Assembly (NCBI GenBank): GCA_964646785.1
Contig: CAZYGU010000001.1
Span: 1-64,000, forward strand
From: JBGTNQ01 sp964646785
Lineage (GTDB): Bacteria > Patescibacteriota > Minisyncoccia > Phycocordibacterales > Zambryskibacteraceae
Length of the DNA: 64,000 nucleotides
Direction: 5' to 3'
Positions within the stretch are counted from its first letter, which is position 1; each line of letters opens with the position of its first letter. The notes below the pieces were generated by a model, which made no database searches, was not told the DNA's origin, and saw only the letters and a program-made list of their open reading frames with translations. Below are positions 24,700-32,967 of the stretch, one piece after another. Made by a program: the position numbers and the translations under genes.

Positions 24700-26131
24700 C
24701 ACTAAACTCACAATTATCGGTAATCTTCGAATAAATTCTCTTACAAGACTCCAGCATTTTAAGAGTTCTTTTTTTTCTTTTAATACAGTAAGTGATAACT
24801 GGCTTATAAATATTCGAGGAACTTTTCGAAAAGAAGCAATTGATTTTTTACAAGAGCAACTCGGAGACTCGCTTGTACTGTTTGAATTGCTTGATGATTC
24901 TCGTGGGTGGATATCAAACTCTCTTGAAATGCTTGAAAAAGCAAAACATCCATACATTCTTGTATGGAATGAAGATCATATGAATGTTGCTCCTCAAGAA
25001 GAAATCACCTCTGTAGTATATGAGATGAGTGAACAAGGCGCTGACTATCTAACTTATAGTTGGTGGATGTTGGGAAAAGCTCGAAAAGTATTTGATGATC
25101 TTTCAAAAAAAATTGATTTCAAAATAAAAAAACATATTAGTGTTGTAGATCTTACCTCGGAAAAGTGGAGAATGGTTCGGGAGACAGGATATTCGTATTT
25201 CATTATCTCAATGTGTGGAATTTTTCAGAGAGATTTTCTGAAAAAAATGTGGATGAATGATCAGCAACGATTACCACTTTTTTATAAGAAATATATTTTT
25301 AAAATACTTGGTCTGTTAACAAAGCTCAAGATTATTTCCCCTATAGGTCATAAAGAACTTTTTGAGAAAATTAATCGTATTGTATTTAGTAATCAACTAC
25401 AAAAATATCCAATTGTTACTCCGTTTGAAATGGAGAAGGGTCCAGAAAGATTCGATGTGTTCCCGTTTAGAATGGCTATATCAAATCAAGAATTATTTGC
25501 ATGTATAGATGACAATGTAAATGTAGCAGGATATTCTCTTGTTGAAAGAGGTATGTATAAAGTATCGGGTGCAGTTCCTATCCAAAAGCACCTTGAAAGT
25601 ATTTTTTCTGAAATGAAATCAGTGCTGTCACGAGTTGATGAAAAACAGGTGAATCAATTAGTAAACCATATATTGTCTGCTCGAAAGATTATTGGCAGTG
25701 GTGCAGGAAGAGTGGGTATGGCAGTACGAGGATTTATTATGCGACTAAAGCATATGGGATTTGATGCGTATATTCTCGGTGATGCAAATGTCCCATCAAT
25801 AAAATCAGAGGATTTATTCTTGGTGTGTTCGGGCTCCGGCGAAACACAGACAATATACGAGCTGACACTGATAGCAAAAAAGAATGAATCCCAAGTCGCT
25901 CTTATTACAGGTAATCCAGATTCTCGTATCGGGAAGTTAGCTCATAGTATTGTTGAGATCAAGGCACCATCAAAAACAAAACAAGTCGAAGGGTTTGTGT
26001 CCATTCAGCCAATGACAACACTTAATGAACAATCATTAAGTATCTTTTTCGATGCTTTGGTTTTACGACTTATGGATGAGCTTGGTGAGACCCATGATAC
26101 GATGTGGGCAAGACATTCTAATCTTGAATAA
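24689..26131 (+). CDS. Fusion: glycosyltransferase-like N-domain with C-terminal 6-phospho-3-hexuloisomerase-type SIS domain
   Basis: 480 residues from ATG 24689. Residues 1 to about 295 look like a divergent GT-A type domain (LTIIGNLRINSLTRLQHF, DSRGWISNSLEML, ILVWNEDHM as a possible acidic site). From about 298 onward a SIS domain is clear: IIGSGAGRVGMAVRGFIMRLKHMG, GDANVPSI, VCSGSGETQTI and ITGNPDSRIGKLA, closely following HxlB-type 6-phospho-3-hexuloisomerases. That enzyme interconverts fructose-6-P and D-arabino-3-hexulose-6-P. It is 1 nt from an Rpe-like gene. The fusion of the two domains is unusual, and the N-domain assignment is less sure than the SIS part. Confidence 0.7.
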   Translation: MRSNTKLTIIGNLRINSLTRLQHFKSSFFSFNTVSDNWLINIRGTFRKEAIDFLQEQLGDSLVLFELLDDSRGWISNSLEMLEKAKHPYILVWNEDHMNVAPQEEITSVVYEMSEQGADYLTYSWWMLGKARKVFDDLSKKIDFKIKKHISVVDLTSEKWRMVRETGYSYFIISMCGIFQRDFLKKMWMNDQQRLPLFYKKYIFKILGLLTKLKIISPIGHKELFEKINRIVFSNQLQKYPIVTPFEMEKGPERFDVFPFRMAISNQELFACIDDNVNVAGYSLVERGMYKVSGAVPIQKHLESIFSEMKSVLSRVDEKQVNQLVNHILSARKIIGSGAGRVGMAVRGFIMRLKHMGFDAYILGDANVPSIKSEDLFLVCSGSGETQTIYELTLIAKKNESQVALITGNPDSRIGKLAHSIVEIKAPSKTKQVEGFVSIQPMTTLNEQSLSIFFDALVLRLMDELGETHDTMWARHSNLE

Positions 26132-26132
26132 T

Positions 26133-26822
26133 ATGAAAAAAATATCTACAAAGAAGAAACCAAAATTTGCTCTTGCGGCTTCACTTATTTGTGCTGATAT
26201 CTCTGATTTGAAAGGTGAAATAACTAAGCTTGAAAGGGGAGGTATTGATTATATTCATTTTGATGTGATGGATAATCAATTTGTGCCACGATTCGGACTT
26301 TATCCAGAAATGTTAAAAGCGGTGAAAAGATTAACGAATATACCAGTTGATGTACATTTGATGGTTGATGATCCAGAAAAGGCAATTCCAGTATTTGCTG
26401 AAGCAGGTGCTGACTATATTGTGATTCATGCTGAAGCGACAAGTCATCTTGATCATCTTGTTAAAATGATAAGAAAAAGTGGTTCAAAGCCAGGTATTGC
26501 ACTTAATCCAAGTACCAGTCTTTCTGTTCTCGATTATGTTCTTGGGGATATTGACCTTGTGATGCTTATGGCAATTAACCCGGGTATTTTGGGTCATAAG
26601 TTAATTCCTGGCATGATGCAAAAGATTTCTGAATTGAAAACAAAACTCAAGAAATACCCTGACATGCTTATTGAGATTGATGGAGGAGTGAGTTTCGAAA
26701 GCGGACGAGAGATGTTGAAGCGAGGTGCAAATATGCTTGTGTGTGGAACTTCAGCTATCTTTAAACCAGAAGGGGATGTTGATGTAAAAATTAAAGAATT
26801 TAAAAAACTTTTGAGTAGATAA
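26133..26822 (+). CDS. Ribulose-phosphate/allulose-phosphate 3-epimerase family protein
   Basis: 229 residues from ATG 26133. The TIM-barrel signature segments are present: ASLICADISDLKGEI, HFDVMDNQFVP with the metal ligands, DVHLMVDDP, VIHAEA, GIALNPSTS, MAINPGILG and EIDGGVSFE. Asp in the last motif and the His residues build the metal site of Rpe. Because it follows the SIS-domain gene and precedes a nucleotidyltransferase, it may act on a 3-ketose phosphate of a glycan precursor rather than in the pentose phosphate pathway; related D-allulose-6-P 3-epimerases share these motifs. A central-metabolism role cannot be ruled out. Confidence 0.85.
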   Translation: MKKISTKKKPKFALAASLICADISDLKGEITKLERGGIDYIHFDVMDNQFVPRFGLYPEMLKAVKRLTNIPVDVHLMVDDPEKAIPVFAEAGADYIVIHAEATSHLDHLVKMIRKSGSKPGIALNPSTSLSVLDYVLGDIDLVMLMAINPGILGHKLIPGMMQKISELKTKLKKYPDMLIEIDGGVSFESGREMLKRGANMLVCGTSAIFKPEGDVDVKIKEFKKLLSR

Positions 26823-26826
26823 TTGA

Positions 26827-28268
26827 ATGAAAGTATTTCTTACCACATCAGGAACAGGATCACGACTTAATGAACTCACAAAGTATATAAACAAAGCTCT
26901 TGTTCGTGTTGGGAAAAAACCAGCAATTTCATATATTATTGAGTCATATTCATCAGATACTGAATTCGTCATAACCTTAGGGTATAAAGGTGATCAGGTA
27001 AAAGATTTCTTGGAGCTTGCATATCCAACAATTCACTTTACTTTTATATGGGTCGATAAGTATGAAGGTCCCGGAACAAGTCTTGGATATTCTATGTTAC
27101 AAGCAAAGCAAGAATTGCAGTGCCCATTCATTTTTCATGCATGTGACACTATCGTTGAAAGATGGAAAGCACCTGAACCGAGTGAAAACTGGGCAGCTGG
27201 GCTCTCAATGGATGATATGACACAGTATACATCGTTTGATGTTAATGAGGATGGTTATATATCTAAATACAACGACAAGGGTGCACTAGGTGCTGATTTA
27301 GTCCATATTGGATTAATAGGTGTTCAGGATTACAAAAATTACTGGGAAACACTTGAGCGCATATATGCTACTGATCCGAATGATTCACGGTTGAATGACA
27401 CTATTACTCTTTCCGATATGATTTCTCGAGGTGCAAAAGTGAAGGCTGTCGCTGTACCTTCATGGCTTGATATCGGAAATCCATCAGCACTCATTAATGC
27501 CCGGGCAAAAATATCAGATCATTTTGAAAACTTAGATAAAGTAGATGAGTCATTATTTTTCTTTGGAGATTTTGCGATTAAATTTTTTGCTCAAGAAAAA
27601 AAAGTCACAGATCGTGTTGCTCGGGGAGAAATTTTAAAAGGGTTGGTACCAAGAACTCTTGAGGTAAGAAAGAATTTTTATAAGTACGAATTTGTACAAG
27701 GTGGTCTCTATTCAGAGGTTGCAACAAAAGATGATTTTAAGAAATTTTTATCTTGGTCCCAGTCTTNNNNNNNNNNNNNNNNNNNNNNNNNNNNNNNNNN
27801 NNNNNNNNNNNNNNNNNNNNNNNNNNNNNNNNNNNNNNNNNNNNNNNNNNNNNNNNNNNNNNNNNNGATTATATTCTCGAGAATATACTAAAAACTGAAG
27901 AAGGATATTGTTTGCTCGACTGGCGACAGGATTTTGGGGGACTACTCAGAGGTGGTGATATGTATTACGATTTTGGAAAATTAGCTCATAACTTAGTTGT
28001 GAATCACGATATTATAAGCAGAAATCTTTTTGCTATTTCAACAGAGGGAGATATGATCACATGTGATATCCAAAGAAAACCTCATTTGGTAGAATGTGAA
28101 AAAGTACTTGAAACTTTTTTGGCTGAGCAAGGATTTGATAAGAAAAAAGTACAAGTGATCCGTGCATTGATTTGGCTCAGTATGTCACCACTTCATCACG
28201 ATGCGTTTAATCCATTCTTGTTTTATTTCGGGAAACTTCATCTTTGGCAAGCTTTACAAAACCCATAA
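26827..28268 (+). CDS. Bifunctional sugar-phosphate nucleotidyltransferase and APH-like kinase, interrupted by a scaffold gap
   Basis: The N-terminal domain is a nucleotidyltransferase: TTSGTGSRLNEL replaces the classical GGxGTRL loop, and Lys in the NKALVRVGKKPAI stretch is in the usual uridylyl/guanylyltransferase place. HACDTIVERW is the metal-site strand. After about residue 250, DRVARGEILKGL leads to a second domain that resumes after the 100-N gap with CLLDWRQDFGG, the DFG-like metal loop of APH/choline kinases, and MYYDFGKLAHNL. The frame differs across the gap as expected for a placeholder. Kinase plus nucleotidyltransferase in one chain would turn a free sugar or sugar phosphate into a nucleotide sugar. 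Confidence 0.72.
27767..27866. other. Scaffold gap (100 N)
   Basis: Exactly 100 N, within the nucleotidyltransferase-kinase gene. Confidence 0.99.
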
Positions 28269-28269
28269 T

Positions 28270-28779
28270 ATGAAAAACTTTATTATTGATGTTGATGGTG
28301 TACTTACTGATGGGCAGTTTCACTACACAACTGAAGGAAAAGTAGCAAAAATTTTTGGCCCTGATGATGCAGACGGCTTACTTCTTATAAAGCCATTTAT
28401 TAATGTTATTGCAGTAACTGGTGACAAAAGGGGGTTTCCTATTACTCAAAAAAGAGTAGAAGAAGATATGAAGTTACCCCTATTTCAAGTAAGCACCTTT
28501 GAAAGGGTCGCCTGGATAGAAGAGAGATATCCACTTGAAGAATGTATATATATGGGAGATGGTATTTTTGATGCCATGGTATTTGATAAAGTGGGATATG
28601 CTATTGCTCCTGCTAATGTGTTTGAAAAAACAAAGCACTATGCAGATTATGTAACAAGTTCAGTCGGGGGAAGTGGTGCGGTAGCAGAAGCTTGTTTCCA
28701 TATTATGGAAAAGTTCTTTACACCGCTTGATCCATTAAATCTACGCATTGAAGGAGGTATATGGGGAAGTAAGAAATGA
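28270..28779 (+). CDS. KdsC-like HAD family phosphatase
   Basis: 169 residues from ATG 28270, 1 nt after the previous stop. FIIDVDGVLTDGQFHY is HAD motif I with nucleophile Asp and the KdsC-style GVLTDG. AVTGDKRG is motif II (Thr), and YMGDGIFDAMVF is motif IV with GD...D. PANVFEKTKHYADYVTSSVGGSGAVAE closely follows the KdsC C-terminus. KdsC removes phosphate from KDO-8-P. Here, with no KDO genes in view, it more likely dephosphorylates another sugar phosphate made by the neighbouring isomerase and epimerase. Length is typical for the tetrameric C0-type family. Confidence 0.82.
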   Translation: MKNFIIDVDGVLTDGQFHYTTEGKVAKIFGPDDADGLLLIKPFINVIAVTGDKRGFPITQKRVEEDMKLPLFQVSTFERVAWIEERYPLEECIYMGDGIFDAMVFDKVGYAIAPANVFEKTKHYADYVTSSVGGSGAVAEACFHIMEKFFTPLDPLNLRIEGGIWGSKK

Positions 28780-28785
28780 TTTGAT

Positions 28786-29931
28786 ATGAAGAAAATAACA
28801 GACTACATCTTGCGATCCAAAAGTGTTGTTACCGAAAAAGAGAATTTGGAACCACTCTATACATTCAAAGATTTTCCCGTGTTCATGGGTTGTGTTGATA
28901 CACCTCAAAGTGAAGATTTACTAGCGGATATGGAATGGAATATCTGTAGAGACACAGGAATCATCCAACTTGGGAAATTGCTTCCGCTTGAAGTGTTGTA
29001 TTTAAATAATCACAACGATGGTACTGGAAAGGTGTGGCAAGATCACTACACTGCATTTGCGAAATTTCTTCATCAATTCAATCCAAAAAATGTACTAGAA
29101 ATCGGAGGTGCACATGATCATATTGTTCGTAACTACCGCGCTCATAATCCTGATGTGAAATGGACTATTGTAGAACCAAATCCTGAACAAATTGATGACA
29201 AGGAAATTACCGTCATTAAAGCTTGGTTTGATGATACGTTTACAATCGAAGGAGATTTCGACACAGTCATTCATTCTCATGTGTTTGAACATACCTATGA
29301 TCCACTTGTATTTATTGAACATATTTCGAAGTTCATGAAAAAAGGTGCTAAGCATATTTTTACCTTTCCAACACTGCTCCCAATGATCAAACTCAAGTGG
29401 ACAAATGCACTTAACTTTGAACATACAGCATTTCTCACAGAAGACATCACAGAATATATTTTAAAAAAATTTGGGTTTAAAGTTCTTGCTAAGGAATACT
29501 ATGGTAATCCCCATAGTGTGTTTTACGCGACTGAGCGGGTAGAAGCTCCAGAATCCTTGCCTTTGATGGAGAATAAATATGAAGAGTATAAAAAGCTCTA
29601 TATGGATTATGTTGAGTACCACCTTGCTATGGTAAAAGAGTTGAATGCACTTACTGAGGTAAGCACACTTCCTGTGTATCTTTTTGGTGCGCATATCTTT
29701 TCTCAGACACTCATTCAGTTTGGTTTGAAAACTGACAACATTGTTTCCATTCTTGATAACAGTGCAATGAAGCAAGGGAAGAGACTCTATGGGACAGGGT
29801 TTATGGTTGAGTCACCTAAAATACTAAAGGATCTAGGTCCAGTGAATATCATTTTGAAAGCTGCTAGTTATAATAGTGAAATCAAAAAAGATATTTTGGA
29901 GAATATTAATGATAAGGTGGTATTTTGGTAA
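28786..29931 (+). CDS. SAM-dependent C-methyltransferase-type protein
   Basis: 381 residues. The central class I domain has VLEIGGAHDHIVRNY (motif I), TIVEPNPEQ and VIHSHVFEHTYDP. The C-terminal domain PVYLFGAHIFSQTLIQFG, LDNSAMKQGKRLYGTGF and NIILKAASYNSEI fits the PF08484 domain of NDP-sugar C-methyltransferases such as TylCIII. The N-terminal third corresponds to their zinc domain, but only two Cys are visible and the usual four-Cys pattern is absent. It may methylate an NDP-keto-sugar or a similar compound made by the preceding genes. Confidence 0.72.
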   Translation: MKKITDYILRSKSVVTEKENLEPLYTFKDFPVFMGCVDTPQSEDLLADMEWNICRDTGIIQLGKLLPLEVLYLNNHNDGTGKVWQDHYTAFAKFLHQFNPKNVLEIGGAHDHIVRNYRAHNPDVKWTIVEPNPEQIDDKEITVIKAWFDDTFTIEGDFDTVIHSHVFEHTYDPLVFIEHISKFMKKGAKHIFTFPTLLPMIKLKWTNALNFEHTAFLTEDITEYILKKFGFKVLAKEYYGNPHSVFYATERVEAPESLPLMENKYEEYKKLYMDYVEYHLAMVKELNALTEVSTLPVYLFGAHIFSQTLIQFGLKTDNIVSILDNSAMKQGKRLYGTGFMVESPKILKDLGPVNIILKAASYNSEIKKDILENINDKVVFW

Positions 29932-29934
29932 CAT

Positions 29935-29940
29935 TATAAT
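29935..29940 (+). promoter_or_regulatory. -10 box TATAAT before the third FkbM gene
   Basis: TATAAT ends 8 nt before the ATG at 29949, another near-leaderless start. It suggests an internal promoter after the nucleotide-sugar module. Confidence 0.5.
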
Positions 29941-29948
29941 TCAGATCT

Positions 29949-30764
29949 ATGAAACACTTTGTTATTAAATGTATTAAAAATTTTTTATTTAACTACAAAC
30001 ACCCAAAATATCGCAGATTTATTTACGATATTTCTAAGCAATATGTGAATTTTTTTCAAAATGATCAAAACATAGATATGTCTACAAACGGTGAGTATCG
30101 ATTTCTTTCTAAATTTTTTGCATTAAGTAATAAATCTGTTTTTTTTGACGTTGGTGCAAATGTGGGTGACTATACCCGCTATATAATTGATAATACAAAT
30201 CATGTTAGGAATAGGACGATTCATTGCTTTGAACCTGATAGTTTAACTTTTAAAAAACTTGAAGATTCCTTCGGTGGAACTCCTGGTGTTTTTCTTAATT
30301 ATGTTGCAGTAAGTGACTCTGTAGGTAAAAAAGAAATGTTCATCAATAAAGAGGCACCAGAATTAAATTCTTTTCATGATACAGAGGAAAAATCTTACAC
30401 AATTTTAAAAGAGTCTGTTCAGTCTATTACACTCGATCAGTATGTAACGGCTCATAATCTGCGTTCGATTGACTTACTTAAGGTTGACGTTGAGGGGCAT
30501 GAACTTGCGGTTTTTAAGGGCGCACAAAACTTGTTAAAAAATAAACAGATTTATTGCATTCAGTTTGAGTTTGGAAATGCGGCGATATACTCGCGAACTT
30601 TTTTTAAGGATATATATGATTTATTCGTTCTTCATGGGTATACTATTTATAAAATTATGCCTAGTACTTTGTTGAAGGTTGTATATGGTCCAGAATATGA
30701 GAAAAGCACATATTCTAATTTTGTAGCACTCATAAATGATTCAGATATTTCGAATTTTGTTTAA
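29949..30764 (+). CDS. FkbM family methyltransferase
   Basis: 271 residues. FFDVGANVGDYTRY is an intact SAM motif I (about residues 63-76), followed by IHCFEPDSLTF and LLKVDVEGHELAVFKGA, with QFEFGNAAIYSRTFF near the C-terminus. No membrane segment is seen. It is separated from the module upstream by a small promoter and is followed after 21 nt by a GT2 gene. It likely O-methylates a sugar of the glycan. It is the third FkbM gene of this locus and is not closely similar to the two at 16083 and 17038. Confidence 0.85.
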   Translation: MKHFVIKCIKNFLFNYKHPKYRRFIYDISKQYVNFFQNDQNIDMSTNGEYRFLSKFFALSNKSVFFDVGANVGDYTRYIIDNTNHVRNRTIHCFEPDSLTFKKLEDSFGGTPGVFLNYVAVSDSVGKKEMFINKEAPELNSFHDTEEKSYTILKESVQSITLDQYVTAHNLRSIDLLKVDVEGHELAVFKGAQNLLKNKQIYCIQFEFGNAAIYSRTFFKDIYDLFVLHGYTIYKIMPSTLLKVVYGPEYEKSTYSNFVALINDSDISNFV

Positions 30765-30785
30765 ATTAATTTCAATTGAATCACA

Positions 30786-31604
30786 ATGAATACCGTATCA
30801 ATTTGCACAATAGTAAAAAACGAAGCATCTGGTTTGTCCGATTACTTTGATTCGCATATAGATTTTGCAGATGAAATGATTATTGTTGATACAGGGTCGA
30901 CTGATGGCAGTATTGATATAATAAGACAGTACCAATCGAAATTTCCTGCAAAAGTTTTCTTCTATCAATATCCAGAGCAAAAGGATTTTCATTATGGAAT
31001 TGCAAAAAATTTCTCACTATCAAAGGCTACGAAGGAATATTCTCTTGTGCTTGATGCTGATGAAAGATTGAGTAAGGAGTTTAAGGATACACTAAAAGAC
31101 TTTCTTCAAAAGTTTAAACCTGATGTAGTGACTATTATTCGATATGATGATTTTCTTCCTACTCTTCAAGAGCCAATTGAGCGAATAGTGAAAAGAGAAA
31201 AAAATATTTTTTATGGAAATGACCAAGAATCAATTGTCCATGAGTTTTTTGTGCACACTTCAACTCCGGTTATGTTCTCTCCACCGCTTTGGCATTGTCA
31301 GCGAGAGAAGCACTGGCTTGTCCGTCCCCATAGTAGATTTTTTTATTTAGGTCTTGAAATTGACAGAACACCAAAAACAAAAAGTTTTTTAGGTCACCTT
31401 TTGCGTGGGTTCTGGATGTTTCAATATAAATTTAGGAGAGTGTATTTTAGACAGCAATTACATAAAGAAGGAATACACGGATTCAAGTATGCGTTTTTAA
31501 GAGCACTCTATTCATTTCTCATTCAATTTTTTGTTGGTTTGAAGGAGAATCATTTACCCTACTGGAAATCTGTGGAATATAAGAATAGAGTGATAATAAA
31601 ATAG
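30786..31604 (+). CDS. Glycosyltransferase family 2 protein
   Basis: 272 residues. The GT-A opening SICTIVKNEASGL leads to MIIVDTGSTDGSIDI, the nucleotide-binding Asp. LVLDADERLSKEF is the D-x-D-like metal motif, and FHYGIAKNFSLSKA links them as in WaaE/KdtX-like family 2 transferases. It is the only clear GT2 in the window. The C-terminal part is Arg/Phe-rich with an amphipathic end that could lie on the membrane (YAFLRALYSFLIQFFVGL). It is 1 nt from the next gene. An inverting transferase for core or repeat-unit assembly. Confidence 0.85.
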   Translation: MNTVSICTIVKNEASGLSDYFDSHIDFADEMIIVDTGSTDGSIDIIRQYQSKFPAKVFFYQYPEQKDFHYGIAKNFSLSKATKEYSLVLDADERLSKEFKDTLKDFLQKFKPDVVTIIRYDDFLPTLQEPIERIVKREKNIFYGNDQESIVHEFFVHTSTPVMFSPPLWHCQREKHWLVRPHSRFFYLGLEIDRTPKTKSFLGHLLRGFWMFQYKFRRVYFRQQLHKEGIHGFKYAFLRALYSFLIQFFVGLKENHLPYWKSVEYKNRVIIK

Positions 31605-31605
31605 T

Positions 31606-32256
31606 ATGTATATATTTCAACCAGAACGAATATTACTGCGCCAGCAAGTGATTAAATATGCACACCATATAACAGGGAAGACTCTTGATGTTGGTGCTGG
31701 AGAAGGTGGCAGATATAAAGGGTTGTTTCCTTGTAAGGAGTATCTCACTATGGATATTGATGCTGGGAAGGGGGTTGATATTGTGGGAAGGGCAGAGAAA
31801 ATTCCACTTAGTGATAGTGAAGTAGACTCAATTGTATGCACTCAGGTGCTTGAGCATCTCAACCTTCCATTTGAAAGTGTAAAGGAATTTTATCGCGTAC
31901 TGAAACCTGGTGGCCACATTCTTCTTACAGCACCACAATGGAATGAGCTTCATGAAGAGCCTCATGATTATTTTCGATATACAAAGTTTGGTTTGATTGA
32001 TATGTTTGAGCGTGCAGGGTTTGAAACGATTACTTACGAACAAAGAGGTGGATTTTTTACTACACGAGGACAAATGATGATCAGGTATCTTGTCGACCGA
32101 TTAGAGTTATATAAGCGACCGCTATTTGGGAAAATTATTGGTAAGTGTCTTTTGGTATACGGTCATTTTATGATGTGGCTTGATACACTAGATACATCTG
32201 TTGCAAATAGAAAAAACACATTAGGTTGGTGTTTTGTTTTTAAAAAAAAGATTTAA
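31606..32256 (+). CDS. Class I SAM-dependent methyltransferase
   Basis: 216 residues. The Methyltransf_11 pattern is present: LDVGAGEGGRY (motif I), MDIDAGKGVDIVG, EKIPLSDSEVDSIVCTQVLEHL and VLKPGGHILLTAPQ. ERAGFETITYE is the late strand typical of this fold. It is cytoplasmic; the C-terminus is mildly hydrophobic. It is packed between a GT2 and another methyltransferase, and probably modifies a lipid-linked or nucleotide-linked sugar. Substrate unknown. Confidence 0.82.
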   Translation: MYIFQPERILLRQQVIKYAHHITGKTLDVGAGEGGRYKGLFPCKEYLTMDIDAGKGVDIVGRAEKIPLSDSEVDSIVCTQVLEHLNLPFESVKEFYRVLKPGGHILLTAPQWNELHEEPHDYFRYTKFGLIDMFERAGFETITYEQRGGFFTTRGQMMIRYLVDRLELYKRPLFGKIIGKCLLVYGHFMMWLDTLDTSVANRKNTLGWCFVFKKKI

Positions 32257-32260
32257 TTGT

Positions 32261-32965
32261 ATGATCGATCTTAAAAAATACTTGGATACAGTTGACGGTT
32301 TTCTTACTGATAAGGAAGGTGGATTGTTGTTTAAACTAGCACAGCACGTAAAGCGGGGAAGTGTTGTTGAGATCGGTTCATGGAAAGGTAAATCAACAGT
32401 GTGCTTGGCTCTTGGTTCACGGGAAGGAAGTAAAAGTAAGGTATTTGCAATTGACCCACATACAGGAAGTCCTGAGCACCAAGATGCTTTTGGGGGCAAG
32501 GTGTGGACTTTTGATACCTTTAAAGAAAATATAAAACGCGCACAAGTTGAGGATATTGTTGTGCCAATTGTTAAAACATCAGGCGATGCAGTAAATGATT
32601 TTCAAAAAGATATAGGACTTATTTTTATCGATGGTGCTCATGAGTACGAACCTGTGAAAAAAGATTTTTTGGAATGGGAGCCAAAAGTTTTATTAGGGGG
32701 AATAATTGCATTTCATGACACGGTTGGATGGGCAGGGCCAAGAAAGGTTGTTGAAGAGTATCTCTATAATTCGAGCCACTTTAAGAATGTTAGGTTTGTT
32801 GATTCTATTACATACGCTACAAAAGTGGATAAGAATAACTTTTTTGATCGAATACAAAATCGATATATGCTTTACGTGAGAAACATTTCTGAATATGTTC
32901 GCGGACTATCTATCCCTAAACCTATAAAAAAGATAGGAAAAATAATTCTTGAATCAATTTCATAA
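32261..32965 (+). CDS. Class I SAM-dependent methyltransferase (Methyltransf_24/CmcI-like)
   Basis: 234 residues from ATG 32261; an upstream in-frame ATG (32234) is inside the previous gene. VVEIGSWKGKSTVCLAL is the motif I form of Methyltransf_24, with VFAIDPHTG, IFIDGAHEYEPVKKDFLEW and GGIIAFHDT following. Such enzymes methylate hydroxyl groups and often need a metal. A basic C-terminal helix ends the protein. Gap to the next gene is 2 nt, so it belongs to the same transcript. Confidence 0.83.
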   Translation: MIDLKKYLDTVDGFLTDKEGGLLFKLAQHVKRGSVVEIGSWKGKSTVCLALGSREGSKSKVFAIDPHTGSPEHQDAFGGKVWTFDTFKENIKRAQVEDIVVPIVKTSGDAVNDFQKDIGLIFIDGAHEYEPVKKDFLEWEPKVLLGGIIAFHDTVGWAGPRKVVEEYLYNSSHFKNVRFVDSITYATKVDKNNFFDRIQNRYMLYVRNISEYVRGLSIPKPIKKIGKIILESIS

Positions 32966-32967
32966 CT

